From positions 2,744,529 through 2,808,528 of the forward strand of contig MOYA01000001.1 in NCBI GenBank assembly GCA_001899315.1: DNA of 64,000 nt. The letters run 5' to 3'. The notes under the pieces were generated by a model. That model ran no database searches. It worked only from the letters and a program-made list of their open reading frames with translations, and was not told the DNA's origin. The stretch is from Candidatus Obscuribacter phosphatis (lineage in GTDB: Bacteria; Cyanobacteriota; Vampirovibrionia; Obscuribacterales; Obscuribacteraceae). A program made the translations under genes and the position numbers. Shown in pieces: positions 44,090-53,414 of the stretch. Within the stretch, counting starts at the first letter, position 1, and every line of letters starts with the position of its first letter.

Positions 44090-45823
44090 ATGAACGCAAG
44101 GCTCAAAGCTTGCCTGGCTGCATTTCTTACCATTACAGCCTCTCTCGGTGCAGGCCTCCCAACCTCAGCCGATACCGGCGCCAACACCGGTCCGGGTGCC
44201 AAGCCAAAGCTAGTGGTCATGCTGGTGGCTGACAAAATGCCCTTTTCCAGTTTGAACCGCTATAGCGACAAAATGGGCAACGGCGGTTTGAAGTTTTTGG
44301 CTGAAAACGGCGCCAACTTTGTCAACTGCACCTATCAGCAAACCAATACAATGAGCAGTTGCGGCAATGCCACTATCGCTACAGGGGCGCATGCCTGGGC
44401 TCATGGCATCATCTCCGACCAATGGTGGGACCGCCGCAAGAACAAAGCCATCTCAGCGGTCTACGATGAAAACGCCCAGATGACCGGAGCCAATGCTCCT
44501 GGACCGAGTTCCAAACTGCTTAAGGGCAGCACTATCGGCGACGAACTCAAGCTAGCCACAAATGGCAGAGCCAAAGTCATATCTATGGCAGTCTCAGACA
44601 GTCAGGCCCTGCTTTTAGGCGGCAGGCTGGCCAATATCTCGCTCTGGTTTGACAGCAAAACCGGCAATTTCGTCACTTCCTCGCAATTTGGCCGCGACCT
44701 GCCCAACTGGGTGAAAACCTATAACGATACCCGACCGGCTGAGCGTTACAGCGCCAAGCCCTGGGTGCGTCTCTTGCCCGAAACACAGTACGGCGTCAGC
44801 ACCAGAGACGACTATACCCACGAAAGACCGCTGCCTCAAGACGGCAAAGCATTCCCTCATGTGATTAATAATCCGGTGCCGGGCGAAGGGGCTTATGCCA
44901 CTCTACCCATCACACCCATGTCAAATCAGATGGTTCTCGACCTGGCTAAAGAAGCAATTGAAAAAGAAGGCTTGGGCAATCACACCGATACAGATCTGCT
45001 AATGGTTGGTCTGTCGGCCGGCGACAAATTGGTCTCATACTTCGGACCAACCTCGCAAGAAGCGCAAGATCTTGTTTTGCGCATGGACCAAGGCATAGCC
45101 GGGCTGTTCAGCTATCTTGATCAAAAAGTCGGTCTAGCCAACTGCCTAATCTGTTTCACCGCCAGTAGTGGCAGCCAAGCCATTCCCGAATTCTCAAAAG
45201 AACGTGGTTTAGACGGCGGCCGCATCGATCCCAAAAATCTCAAGAATTTCTTGGACACCACCCTCGACAACCGACTTGGTGCCGATGATTGGATCGAAGC
45301 ATTCGAGCCCCCTTATGTTTATCTGAATTTCAACGCCATCGACAAAAACAAATATCGCCAGCCCGATGTGGAAGCCTTGGCCGCCAAAGTGGCGCACTCG
45401 GTGCCCGGTGTAGCCGAAGTAATCACCACCGCCCAGCTCTATGCCAATCAGGTACCCAATGGTCCTTACAGCGACGGCGTCAAGAAAAGCTATTTCTGGG
45501 AGCGCAGCGGCGAACTATATGTGGTGCCTAAACCAGGCTATATTTTCTCTGGCGAGGCTAATGGCACCGAAAGTGGTTCGCCATACAATGCCGACTCACA
45601 AGTACCGCTTCTGCTCTATGGCTTCGGCATCACCGGCGGACGTTATGGTCAAGCGGTTTCACCGGCCGACATTGCCTCCACAGTGGCTGCTCTAGCCGGT
45701 GTGCAATGCCCCTCGCTTTCCGAAGGCAAGCCACTGGCACCGGCCATGGCACCACCAGTAGGGCCGTTCCGCCCCAGAGGTCAAGAAGCGGGACCCAGTC
45801 AAGCTCAAGAAAACAGCAAATAA
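44090..45823 (+). CDS. Secreted PafA-like alkaline phosphatase homologue with lost metal ligands
   Basis: 577 aa. A signal peptide (about 1-27) precedes an alkaline-phosphatase/NPP fold. Matched by eye to PafA, Asp48 and Asp312 are kept and Ser89 sits where the nucleophilic Thr is expected. The other positions differ: the GH of the TxPGH loop reads GN (92-93), His after Asp312 is Ser316, the DH of TADHG is Ser359-Ser360, and the His before VPLL is Gln504. Four of seven ligand positions are changed, so phosphatase activity is doubtful; binding or structural use is more likely. The alignment by eye needs a real comparison. polA follows after 17 bases. Confidence 0.8.
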   Translation: MNARLKACLAAFLTITASLGAGLPTSADTGANTGPGAKPKLVVMLVADKMPFSSLNRYSDKMGNGGLKFLAENGANFVNCTYQQTNTMSSCGNATIATGAHAWAHGIISDQWWDRRKNKAISAVYDENAQMTGANAPGPSSKLLKGSTIGDELKLATNGRAKVISMAVSDSQALLLGGRLANISLWFDSKTGNFVTSSQFGRDLPNWVKTYNDTRPAERYSAKPWVRLLPETQYGVSTRDDYTHERPLPQDGKAFPHVINNPVPGEGAYATLPITPMSNQMVLDLAKEAIEKEGLGNHTDTDLLMVGLSAGDKLVSYFGPTSQEAQDLVLRMDQGIAGLFSYLDQKVGLANCLICFTASSGSQAIPEFSKERGLDGGRIDPKNLKNFLDTTLDNRLGADDWIEAFEPPYVYLNFNAIDKNKYRQPDVEALAAKVAHSVPGVAEVITTAQLYANQVPNGPYSDGVKKSYFWERSGELYVVPKPGYIFSGEANGTESGSPYNADSQVPLLLYGFGITGGRYGQAVSPADIASTVAALAGVQCPSLSEGKPLAPAMAPPVGPFRPRGQEAGPSQAQENSK

Positions 45824-45840
45824 AAGAGGTCTAGCCTGAA

Positions 45841-48800
45841 GTGGAAGCAAGTAAAGAAACGAAGACTCTAGTACTGGTCGACGGCAGCTCGCTTGCCTTC
45901 CGCTCTTTTTATGCCATGTTCAAATCTGGACTAAGGGCCAAGGACGGCACCCCGACCGGTGCCGTTCACGGCTTTTTTGCTTCACTCTTCGACCTCATCG
46001 AAAAGCAAAAACCCGACATGCTGGCAGTTTGCTTCGACCTTTCCGACCCCACTTTCAGACATGAAGAGTTTGAAAGCTATAAGGCAAACCGGGCTGAAAT
46101 GCCTGATGAATTGGCCCAGCAATGGCCAATCATCAAAGAAGGTGTGCAAAAGCTTGAGATTCCACTTTATGAACTGTCGGGCTATGAAGCCGACGATGTT
46201 ATCGGCACCGTGGCTAAGCAAGCCGAAGCAAAAGGCATGCGCGTTCTAATCTTGACCGGCGACCAAGACGCCTTTCAACTTTTGGCCGGGGAAGAAGACA
46301 ATATCGAAGTCTTGATGCCTTCCAAAGGTGAGCTTATCACTTACAAAAGAGCTAAAGTCTTTGAAAAACTCGGGGTTTACCCAGAGCAGATCACAGACTA
46401 CAAAGGTCTTTGTGGCGACAAATCAGATAACATTCCCGGGGTAAAAGGCATCGGCGAAGTCACCGCCGCCAAACTTTTGGCGAGCTATGGCACGGTTGAA
46501 AAAATCTACGAAAACATAGATGAGATAAAGTCGGCTTCGGTAAAGCAAAAACTTATTGACGGCAAACAAAGCGCCTTTGACAGCAAAAGGCTGGCCACCA
46601 TAAGACTAGATGTGCCGCTCGACTTTGATTTTGAACACTGTCTTATCACCATGCCCAATCTCGAAGAAGTGGCGGAGTTTTTTGCCCGCCTCAATTTCAA
46701 AACTTTGACCAGCCGCATCCCCAAGGTACTCTCGCGCTTCAGCGCCGACGGCACCGAGCCGGTCTTACCTAAAGTAGCAGTGGGTGCCTTGGTGGGCGCG
46801 GCCCCAGAAAGTAAAATTAGCGAAAGTAACGAAGTAAACCAGAGCATGGTCGGCAAAGGTGGACAGCTTAGTCTCTTTGACACGGCCAAGCCCAACTACA
46901 ATAGAGAGCTAGCCGCCCTTGCCGAAGGTGGACGGGGGCGCATGGTCTCGGTCAGGCAGCCCAAAATAGAAGTTGTACTTGAACCTATGGAAGAGCCGCT
47001 GCTGGTCACCAGTGAAAGCGAGCTGGACGATCTGATTAGCAAACTCAAGCAGCAGTCGGTCTTATCAATAGATCTCGAGACCACCGGCTTAAATTCGCTC
47101 GACACAGAAATTGTAGGCTATGCCCTGGCCTATGACGAGCGTGTCAAGCTCAACGAACGCAATCAAGTGCACTTGACCGAGAACGGCTTTGGCGGCAAAG
47201 CTCTCAAGTCGGCCTATATACCAGTGCGTCATAAAATAACCGGCGGCAAAGAACAGCTAAGCCCGGCTCTGGTGGCAGAAAAACTAAAGCCGCTTTTGCA
47301 AGACCCGACCATAGGGAAAGTGGCTCAAAATGCCAAATATGAGCTCAATGTATTTTCGCTTTGCGGCATCAAAATGCAAAATGTTGTCTTTGACCCGATG
47401 CTGGCAAGCTATATAGACAATCCAGATCAAAAGCATGGTTTGAAAGATCAGGTTGACCGCATTCTCAACTATAAGATGACGAGAATAAGCGAACTTATCG
47501 GCACCGGCAAAAAGCAATTGACCATCGACATGGTGCCCCTCGACCAAGTGGCAGCCTACGCCGCCGACGATGCCCGCCTTACCCTAGAGTTGGCGCGCTA
47601 CTACGTGCAAACCATGGACGAAGAACAAAAGTTTTTGCTCTATGACATGGAGCTGCCACTGGCAGTGGTGCTAGCCGAGATGGAGCAAAACGGCATTGTC
47701 CTCGATTTGAAATATCTCTCTGAGCTTTCCACCGAACTGGGCACCGAGCTGGCCAGACTAGAAAGCGAGATCTATCAACATGCCGGTCACGGCTTCAATA
47801 TCAACTCTACCCAACAGTTGCAGAAAGTGCTCTTTGAAGAACTTGGCTTAAAAACCAAGGGCAAGACCAAGACCGGTTATTCTACCGATGCCAGCGTCTT
47901 GGAAGCTCTCAAAGAAGAGCATCCGATCATTGCCTGCATACTCGAATATCGCCATATTTCCAAATTGCGTTCTACTTATGTAGACGCCCTACCAAGAGAA
48001 ATATCTAAACGCGACGGCCGCCTGCATGGTGAGTTCAACCAGACAGTGACCAGCACAGGCAGACTCTCCTCTTCCAATCCTAATTTGCAGAACATCCCCA
48101 TCAAGACCGAGTTGGGAAGGCGCATCAGAAAAGCCTTCACCGCCCAAGAGGGCTGGTCTCTGGTTTCAGCCGACTATTCCCAAATAGAGCTGCGCATGCT
48201 CGCCCATATGTCGGGCGACGAAACTCTCATCGATGCCTTCCAGAAAGACCAAGACATTCATGCCCGCACCGCCGGCGAAATCTTTGAAGTACCCATTGAA
48301 GAAGTAACATCAGACCTAAGAAGGGTGGGCAAGACAATCAATTTTGCCCTGGTCTATCAGCAAGGCGCCTTTTCTACAGCCCAAGACTTAGGCATATCAA
48401 CCAAAGAAGCCCAGGCTTTCATCGACAAATATTTCAGTCGCTATCCAAGGGTGAAGGGCTTTTTGCAAGCCACCATAGAAGAAGCAAAAGAGCTCGATTA
48501 TGCTCGCACAATCTGGGGCAGAAAACGCTATTTCACCCATCTTAACGACCGTAACGACAATATCAGAAGAGCCGATGAAAGGGCAGCCTGTAATGCCCCC
48601 ATCCAGGGCAGCGCCGCCGACTTGGTCAAGCTGGCCATGATTAGACTGGACCGCGACCTCAAGGCAAGCGGCTTGCAAGCCCGCTTGATCATGCAAGTGC
48701 ACGACGAATTAGTTTTGGAAGTGCCCGATCAAGAAATAGAAGCCACCCGCGAATTGCTTAAAAATGCCATGCAATTAGACCAACCACTGACGGTGCCGCT

Positions 48801-48846
48801 CAAAGTAGATTTCGGTGTCGGCAAAAACTGGATGGACGCAAAATAA
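45841..48846 (+). CDS. polA: DNA polymerase I
   Basis: 1001 aa. N-terminal 5'-3' exonuclease (about 1-290), 3'-5' exonuclease (about 385-590) with DxE at Asp411/Glu413 and YAADD, and a polymerase domain (about 610-1001) with motif A Asp778 in SADYSQIELR, motif C Asp955 in QVHDELV, and motif B near residues 822-840 reading RRVGKTINFALVYQQGAF. The usual motif B is INFG(V/I)xYG, so both Gly positions are changed; the Phe that follows the Asn (INF) is kept. GTG 45841 is the start; the gene follows the phosphatase-like gene by 17 bases. It repairs DNA and removes RNA primers. Confidence 0.95.
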   Translation: MEASKETKTLVLVDGSSLAFRSFYAMFKSGLRAKDGTPTGAVHGFFASLFDLIEKQKPDMLAVCFDLSDPTFRHEEFESYKANRAEMPDELAQQWPIIKEGVQKLEIPLYELSGYEADDVIGTVAKQAEAKGMRVLILTGDQDAFQLLAGEEDNIEVLMPSKGELITYKRAKVFEKLGVYPEQITDYKGLCGDKSDNIPGVKGIGEVTAAKLLASYGTVEKIYENIDEIKSASVKQKLIDGKQSAFDSKRLATIRLDVPLDFDFEHCLITMPNLEEVAEFFARLNFKTLTSRIPKVLSRFSADGTEPVLPKVAVGALVGAAPESKISESNEVNQSMVGKGGQLSLFDTAKPNYNRELAALAEGGRGRMVSVRQPKIEVVLEPMEEPLLVTSESELDDLISKLKQQSVLSIDLETTGLNSLDTEIVGYALAYDERVKLNERNQVHLTENGFGGKALKSAYIPVRHKITGGKEQLSPALVAEKLKPLLQDPTIGKVAQNAKYELNVFSLCGIKMQNVVFDPMLASYIDNPDQKHGLKDQVDRILNYKMTRISELIGTGKKQLTIDMVPLDQVAAYAADDARLTLELARYYVQTMDEEQKFLLYDMELPLAVVLAEMEQNGIVLDLKYLSELSTELGTELARLESEIYQHAGHGFNINSTQQLQKVLFEELGLKTKGKTKTGYSTDASVLEALKEEHPIIACILEYRHISKLRSTYVDALPREISKRDGRLHGEFNQTVTSTGRLSSSNPNLQNIPIKTELGRRIRKAFTAQEGWSLVSADYSQIELRMLAHMSGDETLIDAFQKDQDIHARTAGEIFEVPIEEVTSDLRRVGKTINFALVYQQGAFSTAQDLGISTKEAQAFIDKYFSRYPRVKGFLQATIEEAKELDYARTIWGRKRYFTHLNDRNDNIRRADERAACNAPIQGSAADLVKLAMIRLDRDLKASGLQARLIMQVHDELVLEVPDQEIEATRELLKNAMQLDQPLTVPLKVDFGVGKNWMDAK

Positions 48847-48876
48847 AGCTTGACGCTGGCACATCTAAGCCGATTT

Positions 48877-49431
48877 TCAAGAAGCTTTGACACCATAGGG
48901 ATTTACCGCCTTAGCCTTGAAATAAGGCAGGGTGCGCACCAAAGACTGCTCGATAATTTTGTCTAGATGTTCAACCCCAACAATTGAACCATAGCGTGAG
49001 AGCACCACCAGCCATTCATCGACTTCGCTTTCATGAGCCACCAAAAGCTTATGCAAAGACTCTCTAGTGATGGACATAAGTAATGTGCGGTCCATCAAGT
49101 CGGCATCAAGCCCAGCCGAAAAACTCTCACGGGCCAACTTATACACCTCACGCGCTCCGGCAGCCCCGGCAAAAGAGAGCGCTTTCTCGGTTTCTTCCAC
49201 CTGCCACCAGCCGGTGTCGATAAAAAAACCGGTCAAACCAAATCGATCTACTTTCTCGCTAAACTCTATTAGACAGAAAGCCGACTTTAGCCATTGCGGC
49301 GCCGCAGCAATATACTCACGAAAGAGATCACCTTCCAAAATAAGTTTATGGCTTTGCAGGTCGCGCCTAAGAAAAAGCAGACCTGCTCTAAGTTTGGCTG
49401 AAAGCCTTTCACCGCGCACGCTCAGTTCCAT
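48877..49431 (-). CDS. Hypothetical protein, 184 aa
   Basis: Mostly alpha-helical and Leu/Arg/Glu-rich, no signal peptide or TM helix, and no domain I can name. It is convergent with polA, 30 bases away, without an obvious terminator between. The 140-bp region after its start (49432-49571) shows no gene. Possible regulator or partner of a membrane protein, but nothing supports a specific role. Confidence 0.7.
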   Translation of the reverse strand: MELSVRGERLSAKLRAGLLFLRRDLQSHKLILEGDLFREYIAAAPQWLKSAFCLIEFSEKVDRFGLTGFFIDTGWWQVEETEKALSFAGAAGAREVYKLARESFSAGLDADLMDRTLLMSITRESLHKLLVAHESEVDEWLVVLSRYGSIVGVEHLDKIIEQSLVRTLPYFKAKAVNPYGVKAS

Positions 49432-49571
49432 AAATGCCTCGATTACTTTCTACTGGTGACTAAACAAATAGTTCACCGATAGCCCTATTCTTAGCGGCAA
49501 AAATGGCAAAAGAGGGTCAAGCCTGGGGGAAATACGAAAGTAAAGCCCGGGCAAATATCTAAGCGCAAGCC

Positions 49572-50987
49572 CTAGTGCGAACTAGTCTCGACAGGCTCCT
49601 GGGCCCTCATAGCCCGGGCTTTTCCAAGCTTGCTGTGTTTGAAGCCGTAGACAAAATAAATGAGAAGTCCAACCGGCAAAGTCACGCTATAGACCTTGAG
49701 CACCATAGGTTCGAGATTGCAAGCCAAAATAGAACAACCTACCGCACCGGCGATAGCCAAAAGAGGGTGCACCAGCTTCAGTCGCAAAGCACCGATACAG
49801 ACCAGCACAAAGGCCACCAGGGTACCAAGCACCATCATATCGGCGATGCTGCCGAAGGGAACAAAACCGGCGATACCAGCCACAATCAAACCATTAAGGA
49901 TGATACCGAGCACCGGATTGCCTTTTGTGGTCTTCTGAAAAACAGGTGGCAATAGACCATCTTCAGCCATATTTTTGAAGATGCGCGGTCCACCCATACA
50001 AAAGACGAGCAGCACGTTAAAAATACCAAGCACCGCACCAAATGAAATAAACTGCGAAGTCCATCCTTCTCCGACACTGGCTAAAAGCTTGGCTAGAGGG
50101 GCAGCTGCTTCGGTGCCGACAAAGAGCTCATTGGGCTTGCCGTCGATATAACAGGGGGCAAGACCGGTGGCGACCGCCATCACCGATATATAAAGGAAAG
50201 CCACTATACCGACACACCAATAGGTGGCTAAGCGGGTGTCTTTCAAACTCTTTGATTCACGGGCAAAAGTATAGAGGGCGTCAAAACCGACATAGGGGAA
50301 AACAGCAGTGGCAGCCCCTTTCAGCACGCCTTCAAAGCCATGGGGCATAAAAGGAAACCAGTTGGCGGGATTGACATGGCGCAAACCAAAACCAAGAAAA
50401 ACCACCAGTAGTGTCATCTTGAGAATGACAAGAAAGAAATTGAGCTTGGCCGACTTTGAGACACCGCCCAAAAGCAAAATTGTCGATACCAGAAAAATAA
50501 CGCCTATGGCAATGATATTGACCCCGAAATGAAACTGTCCGGTATGGTCGATAACCGGTCCACACCAAAAAGGATCTATCTTAAGGTTGGTGGCATTTTT
50601 TAGATACTCACCCCAGGCGATAGATACAGCCGAGGCACCGAAACTATATTCGAGGAAGAGGCCAAAAGCGACAATCCAAGCCATCACTTCGCCGATTGAA
50701 TAATAGACATAACTGTAAGCCGAAACACCATGAGGCACTTTCACCGAAAAGCGTTCATAGCAAATAGCGACAATAAGTATCACTATGCCGGTGATTACAA
50801 AAGACAAAATGCCTGCCGGACCAGCCTTGCCGGCTATGATGCCGGGCATGGCGAAAATACCTGCACCAATCGTGGCACCGATACCTAGGGCGGTGAGCAT
50901 AAGCCAACCTAGATGTTTAGGTGTATCGGCGGCCGAGCCGAAATCAGCATCAGTGGTGCGGCGCATCAGCGTTGTCAACAGCGACAT
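49572..50987 (-). CDS. APC-superfamily amino acid permease
   Basis: 471 aa with about twelve TM segments. The first helix contains GIGATIGAGIFAMPGIIAG, the Gly-rich substrate loop of the APC (YfnA/CAT) family, and helix 6 carries the PYVGFDALYTFA stretch typical of cationic amino acid transporters. It probably takes up cationic or branched-chain amino acids; the substrate is not defined. It is divergent from the 3-hydroxyacyl-CoA dehydrogenase gene. Confidence 0.9.
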   Translation of the reverse strand: MSLLTTLMRRTTDADFGSAADTPKHLGWLMLTALGIGATIGAGIFAMPGIIAGKAGPAGILSFVITGIVILIVAICYERFSVKVPHGVSAYSYVYYSIGEVMAWIVAFGLFLEYSFGASAVSIAWGEYLKNATNLKIDPFWCGPVIDHTGQFHFGVNIIAIGVIFLVSTILLLGGVSKSAKLNFFLVILKMTLLVVFLGFGLRHVNPANWFPFMPHGFEGVLKGAATAVFPYVGFDALYTFARESKSLKDTRLATYWCVGIVAFLYISVMAVATGLAPCYIDGKPNELFVGTEAAAPLAKLLASVGEGWTSQFISFGAVLGIFNVLLVFCMGGPRIFKNMAEDGLLPPVFQKTTKGNPVLGIILNGLIVAGIAGFVPFGSIADMMVLGTLVAFVLVCIGALRLKLVHPLLAIAGAVGCSILACNLEPMVLKVYSVTLPVGLLIYFVYGFKHSKLGKARAMRAQEPVETSSH

Positions 50988-51076
50988 ATACTAATTCCTT
51001 ACGATTTGGCGGGCAATCAAACAAAGATGCTAGCATAGCGCCAAATTTCCGTTTTTTACCAGCGAGGCTTTTAAAA

Positions 51077-52315
51077 ATGAAAGTCGTTAGAGCAGCAGTC
51101 GTAGGCGCCGGCGCCATGGGCAGCGGTATAGCTTGTGTTTTGAGTCAATGCGGCATCGAAGTTCTTTTGAAAGATGTCGAACAAGCCGCCGTAGATCGTG
51201 GTCTTGGCAATATAAAAAGAATGTACGATTCCCGTGTCAAAAAGGGTCTCAATTCTCAAGAAGAAGCCGATAAGTTGTTCGGTCTTGTCAAAGGCAGCAC
51301 CTCTTATGATGATTTCAAGAATGTCGACCTGGTCATCGAAGCTGCTTTCGAAGAGATTTCAGTAAAGCTGGACATATTCAAGACCCTCGACGCCATCTGT
51401 CCTAAAAAAGCCATCCTCGCCACCAATACTTCGGCACTGTCGGTCTCTGAGATTGCCGCCGCCACCTCGCGCCCCGATAAAGTGCTGGGCATGCACTTCT
51501 TCAATCCCGCCCAGTTTATGAAACTGGTAGAGGTCATACCCGGCGTGCACACTTCGGAAGAAACAGTGAAGACAGCCATGGATCTTTGCCGTGAAATGCA
51601 AAAGACCCCGGTGAAAGTAGAAGAATGCCCCGGCTTTTTGGTCAATCGCGTGCTCTTCACTTATATGAATGAAGCTCTTTATGTGCTGCAAGAAGGCAGC
51701 GCCACAATCGAAGAAATTGATGCCAAAGCAGTCGAACACGGTCTGCCCATGGGACCCTTTGCCCTCTTTGATATGACCGGTATCGATGTCTGCGCCCATG
51801 TCACTCAATTTCTCTATGAGCAGTACGGCGAGCGCTTTGCCCCTTCACCTTTGCTTGCCAAAATGGTCAAGGCTAAACAACTTGGTCAAAAAACAGGTGC
51901 CGGTTTCTTTATGCACGACAAAGGCGTACCAGCTAAAGGCGAAGCCAAAGTGGTCAATGCCAAAGTGGCTGAACTGGTGGCCGAAGCCAACAAAGAGAAA
52001 ACCTTGCCCAAAGCCGAAAAATTCGACGGCTTGAGAATTATTCTGCCTATGCTCAATGAAGCAATTTATTGCCTGCAGGAAGGCGTGGTCGATGTCAAAG
52101 ACATCGATTTAGCCATGGCTAACGGCTGCGGCTTCAAAAAAGGTCTGGTGGAATTGGCTGACTCGAAGGGTCTGCCTTTCTGCCTCGATGAACTTAAGGC
52201 TTATACCAAAGTAGATGCTGAAAGATTCAGACCCTCTTGGCTCTTGAGCAAACTTGTGGCAGCAAAAATGACTAAGTTGAGCGACTTTGGCAAGAAGCCT
52301 GCTGTAGTCTGCTAA
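51077..52315 (+). CDS. 3-hydroxyacyl-CoA dehydrogenase with two C-terminal domains
   Basis: 412 aa. The N-terminal Rossmann domain has GAGAMGSGIA at 10-19, then HFFNPAQFMKLVEVIPG and VEECPGFLVNRVL, typical of 3-hydroxybutyryl-CoA dehydrogenase (Hbd). A second C-terminal helical domain (about 310-395, with LNEAIYCLQEGVVDVKDIDLA) repeats the first, so the protein is longer than the 280-aa Hbd. Start: ATG 51077 has GAGG 9 bases upstream; an upstream frame overlaps the divergent permease gene. It interconverts acetoacetyl- and 3-hydroxybutyryl-CoA, fitting fatty acid or PHA metabolism. Confidence 0.93.
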   Translation: MKVVRAAVVGAGAMGSGIACVLSQCGIEVLLKDVEQAAVDRGLGNIKRMYDSRVKKGLNSQEEADKLFGLVKGSTSYDDFKNVDLVIEAAFEEISVKLDIFKTLDAICPKKAILATNTSALSVSEIAAATSRPDKVLGMHFFNPAQFMKLVEVIPGVHTSEETVKTAMDLCREMQKTPVKVEECPGFLVNRVLFTYMNEALYVLQEGSATIEEIDAKAVEHGLPMGPFALFDMTGIDVCAHVTQFLYEQYGERFAPSPLLAKMVKAKQLGQKTGAGFFMHDKGVPAKGEAKVVNAKVAELVAEANKEKTLPKAEKFDGLRIILPMLNEAIYCLQEGVVDVKDIDLAMANGCGFKKGLVELADSKGLPFCLDELKAYTKVDAERFRPSWLLSKLVAAKMTKLSDFGKKPAVVC

Positions 52316-52352
52316 TTTATAGTTTGTCACTAAGAAAGGCTACACAAAAACC

Positions 52353-53414
52353 ATGTTCAAGTGGCTCTTTGTCCTACTTATATTCTGGTTTCTCTATCTA
52401 ATTCGCGAAGTCTTCCCGCCCTTCATCGTGGGCGGGATCATCGCTTATCTGCTCTTACCCTTGGTCAACCAAGTAAGCAGCACATTCAAGATACGACCTG
52501 GTCTTTCAGTGGCGATCATTTATATTGGCGCCCTGGCTCTGATTATTGGCGCCAGCGCCTGGTTTGGCGGCTCGATTTTGGAACAGTTCTCAGCCCTGGC
52601 AGCCCAGCGCAAAGACATAATCACAAGTCTGATCAAACAAATTTCAGACAGCTTCCAGTGGCAGCTCGATGTTGAGAAAACCGCCGAAGAACTGACGGCA
52701 AGCCTAGAGCAAAACATCGGCTCTCCTGAAGAAATAGTGCATCTGGGCGGACTCTTATCTAAAAGTCTTTTGTCTGTTCTGGTCTGCGTGGTGTCATCAA
52801 TTTATCTATTGATCGACAGCCGCTCCGTCGGACAGTTCTGTCTGCGTTTCCTGCCCGAAGAACAGCATGAAGCAGTGAAGATTCTCTCTTCGCAGGTAAA
52901 CGTCATGCTGAGCAAATATGTCAGAGGCCAACTCTTTCTGATTGTCCTCATGTCCGGCGTCGCTTACGGCATTTTGCACTTCTGGCTCAATATCAAATAT
53001 GCTGGTCCAATAGCCATTCTCAGCGGCTTTCTAGAGATTATCCCGGTGCTTGGACCTTTCTTTGCCATAACTATTGCCACCATAGTAGGTGTGTCGCAGC
53101 AGGGCGTGGCAGTGGCTATATTTATTATTCTGGGCTATTGGATCGCCCGCCTGGTGGAAGACTATGTGGTTGTGCCGCGCTTCATCGGACACGCCGTAGA
53201 ACTGCACCCGCTAGCCATTATATTTGCCGTTTTGTGTGGCGAAGTCATGGCCGGCGCCCTCGGTATGCTAATTGCCATACCTGTGGCGGCGACAATCAAA
53301 GAAATTCTAGACTTTTACTATCCGCCGCCGGGCAAACAAGGCTATTTGGCTTACATAAAGCCTAAATCAGATCAGACTAGATCAGAGCAGGCTAAGTCAA
53401 ATCAAGATGAATAA
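52353..53414 (+). CDS. AI-2E family (UPF0118/PerM-like) membrane protein
   Basis: 353 aa. About eight TM helices, with FVVGG-like early helices and the GAxI...GxxLPIPVAATIKEI-like C-terminal segment (GMLIAIPVAATIKEI), as in AI-2E/PerM permeases. A Ser/Gln/Arg-rich tail repeats SDQTRSEQAKSNQ. Family members are reported to export autoinducer-2 or ions, but most are uncharacterised. The 3' end overlaps the convergent cation antiporter gene by 23 bases (53392-53414). Confidence 0.9.
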   Translation: MFKWLFVLLIFWFLYLIREVFPPFIVGGIIAYLLLPLVNQVSSTFKIRPGLSVAIIYIGALALIIGASAWFGGSILEQFSALAAQRKDIITSLIKQISDSFQWQLDVEKTAEELTASLEQNIGSPEEIVHLGGLLSKSLLSVLVCVVSSIYLLIDSRSVGQFCLRFLPEEQHEAVKILSSQVNVMLSKYVRGQLFLIVLMSGVAYGILHFWLNIKYAGPIAILSGFLEIIPVLGPFFAITIATIVGVSQQGVAVAIFIILGYWIARLVEDYVVVPRFIGHAVELHPLAIIFAVLCGEVMAGALGMLIAIPVAATIKEILDFYYPPPGKQGYLAYIKPKSDQTRSEQAKSNQDE

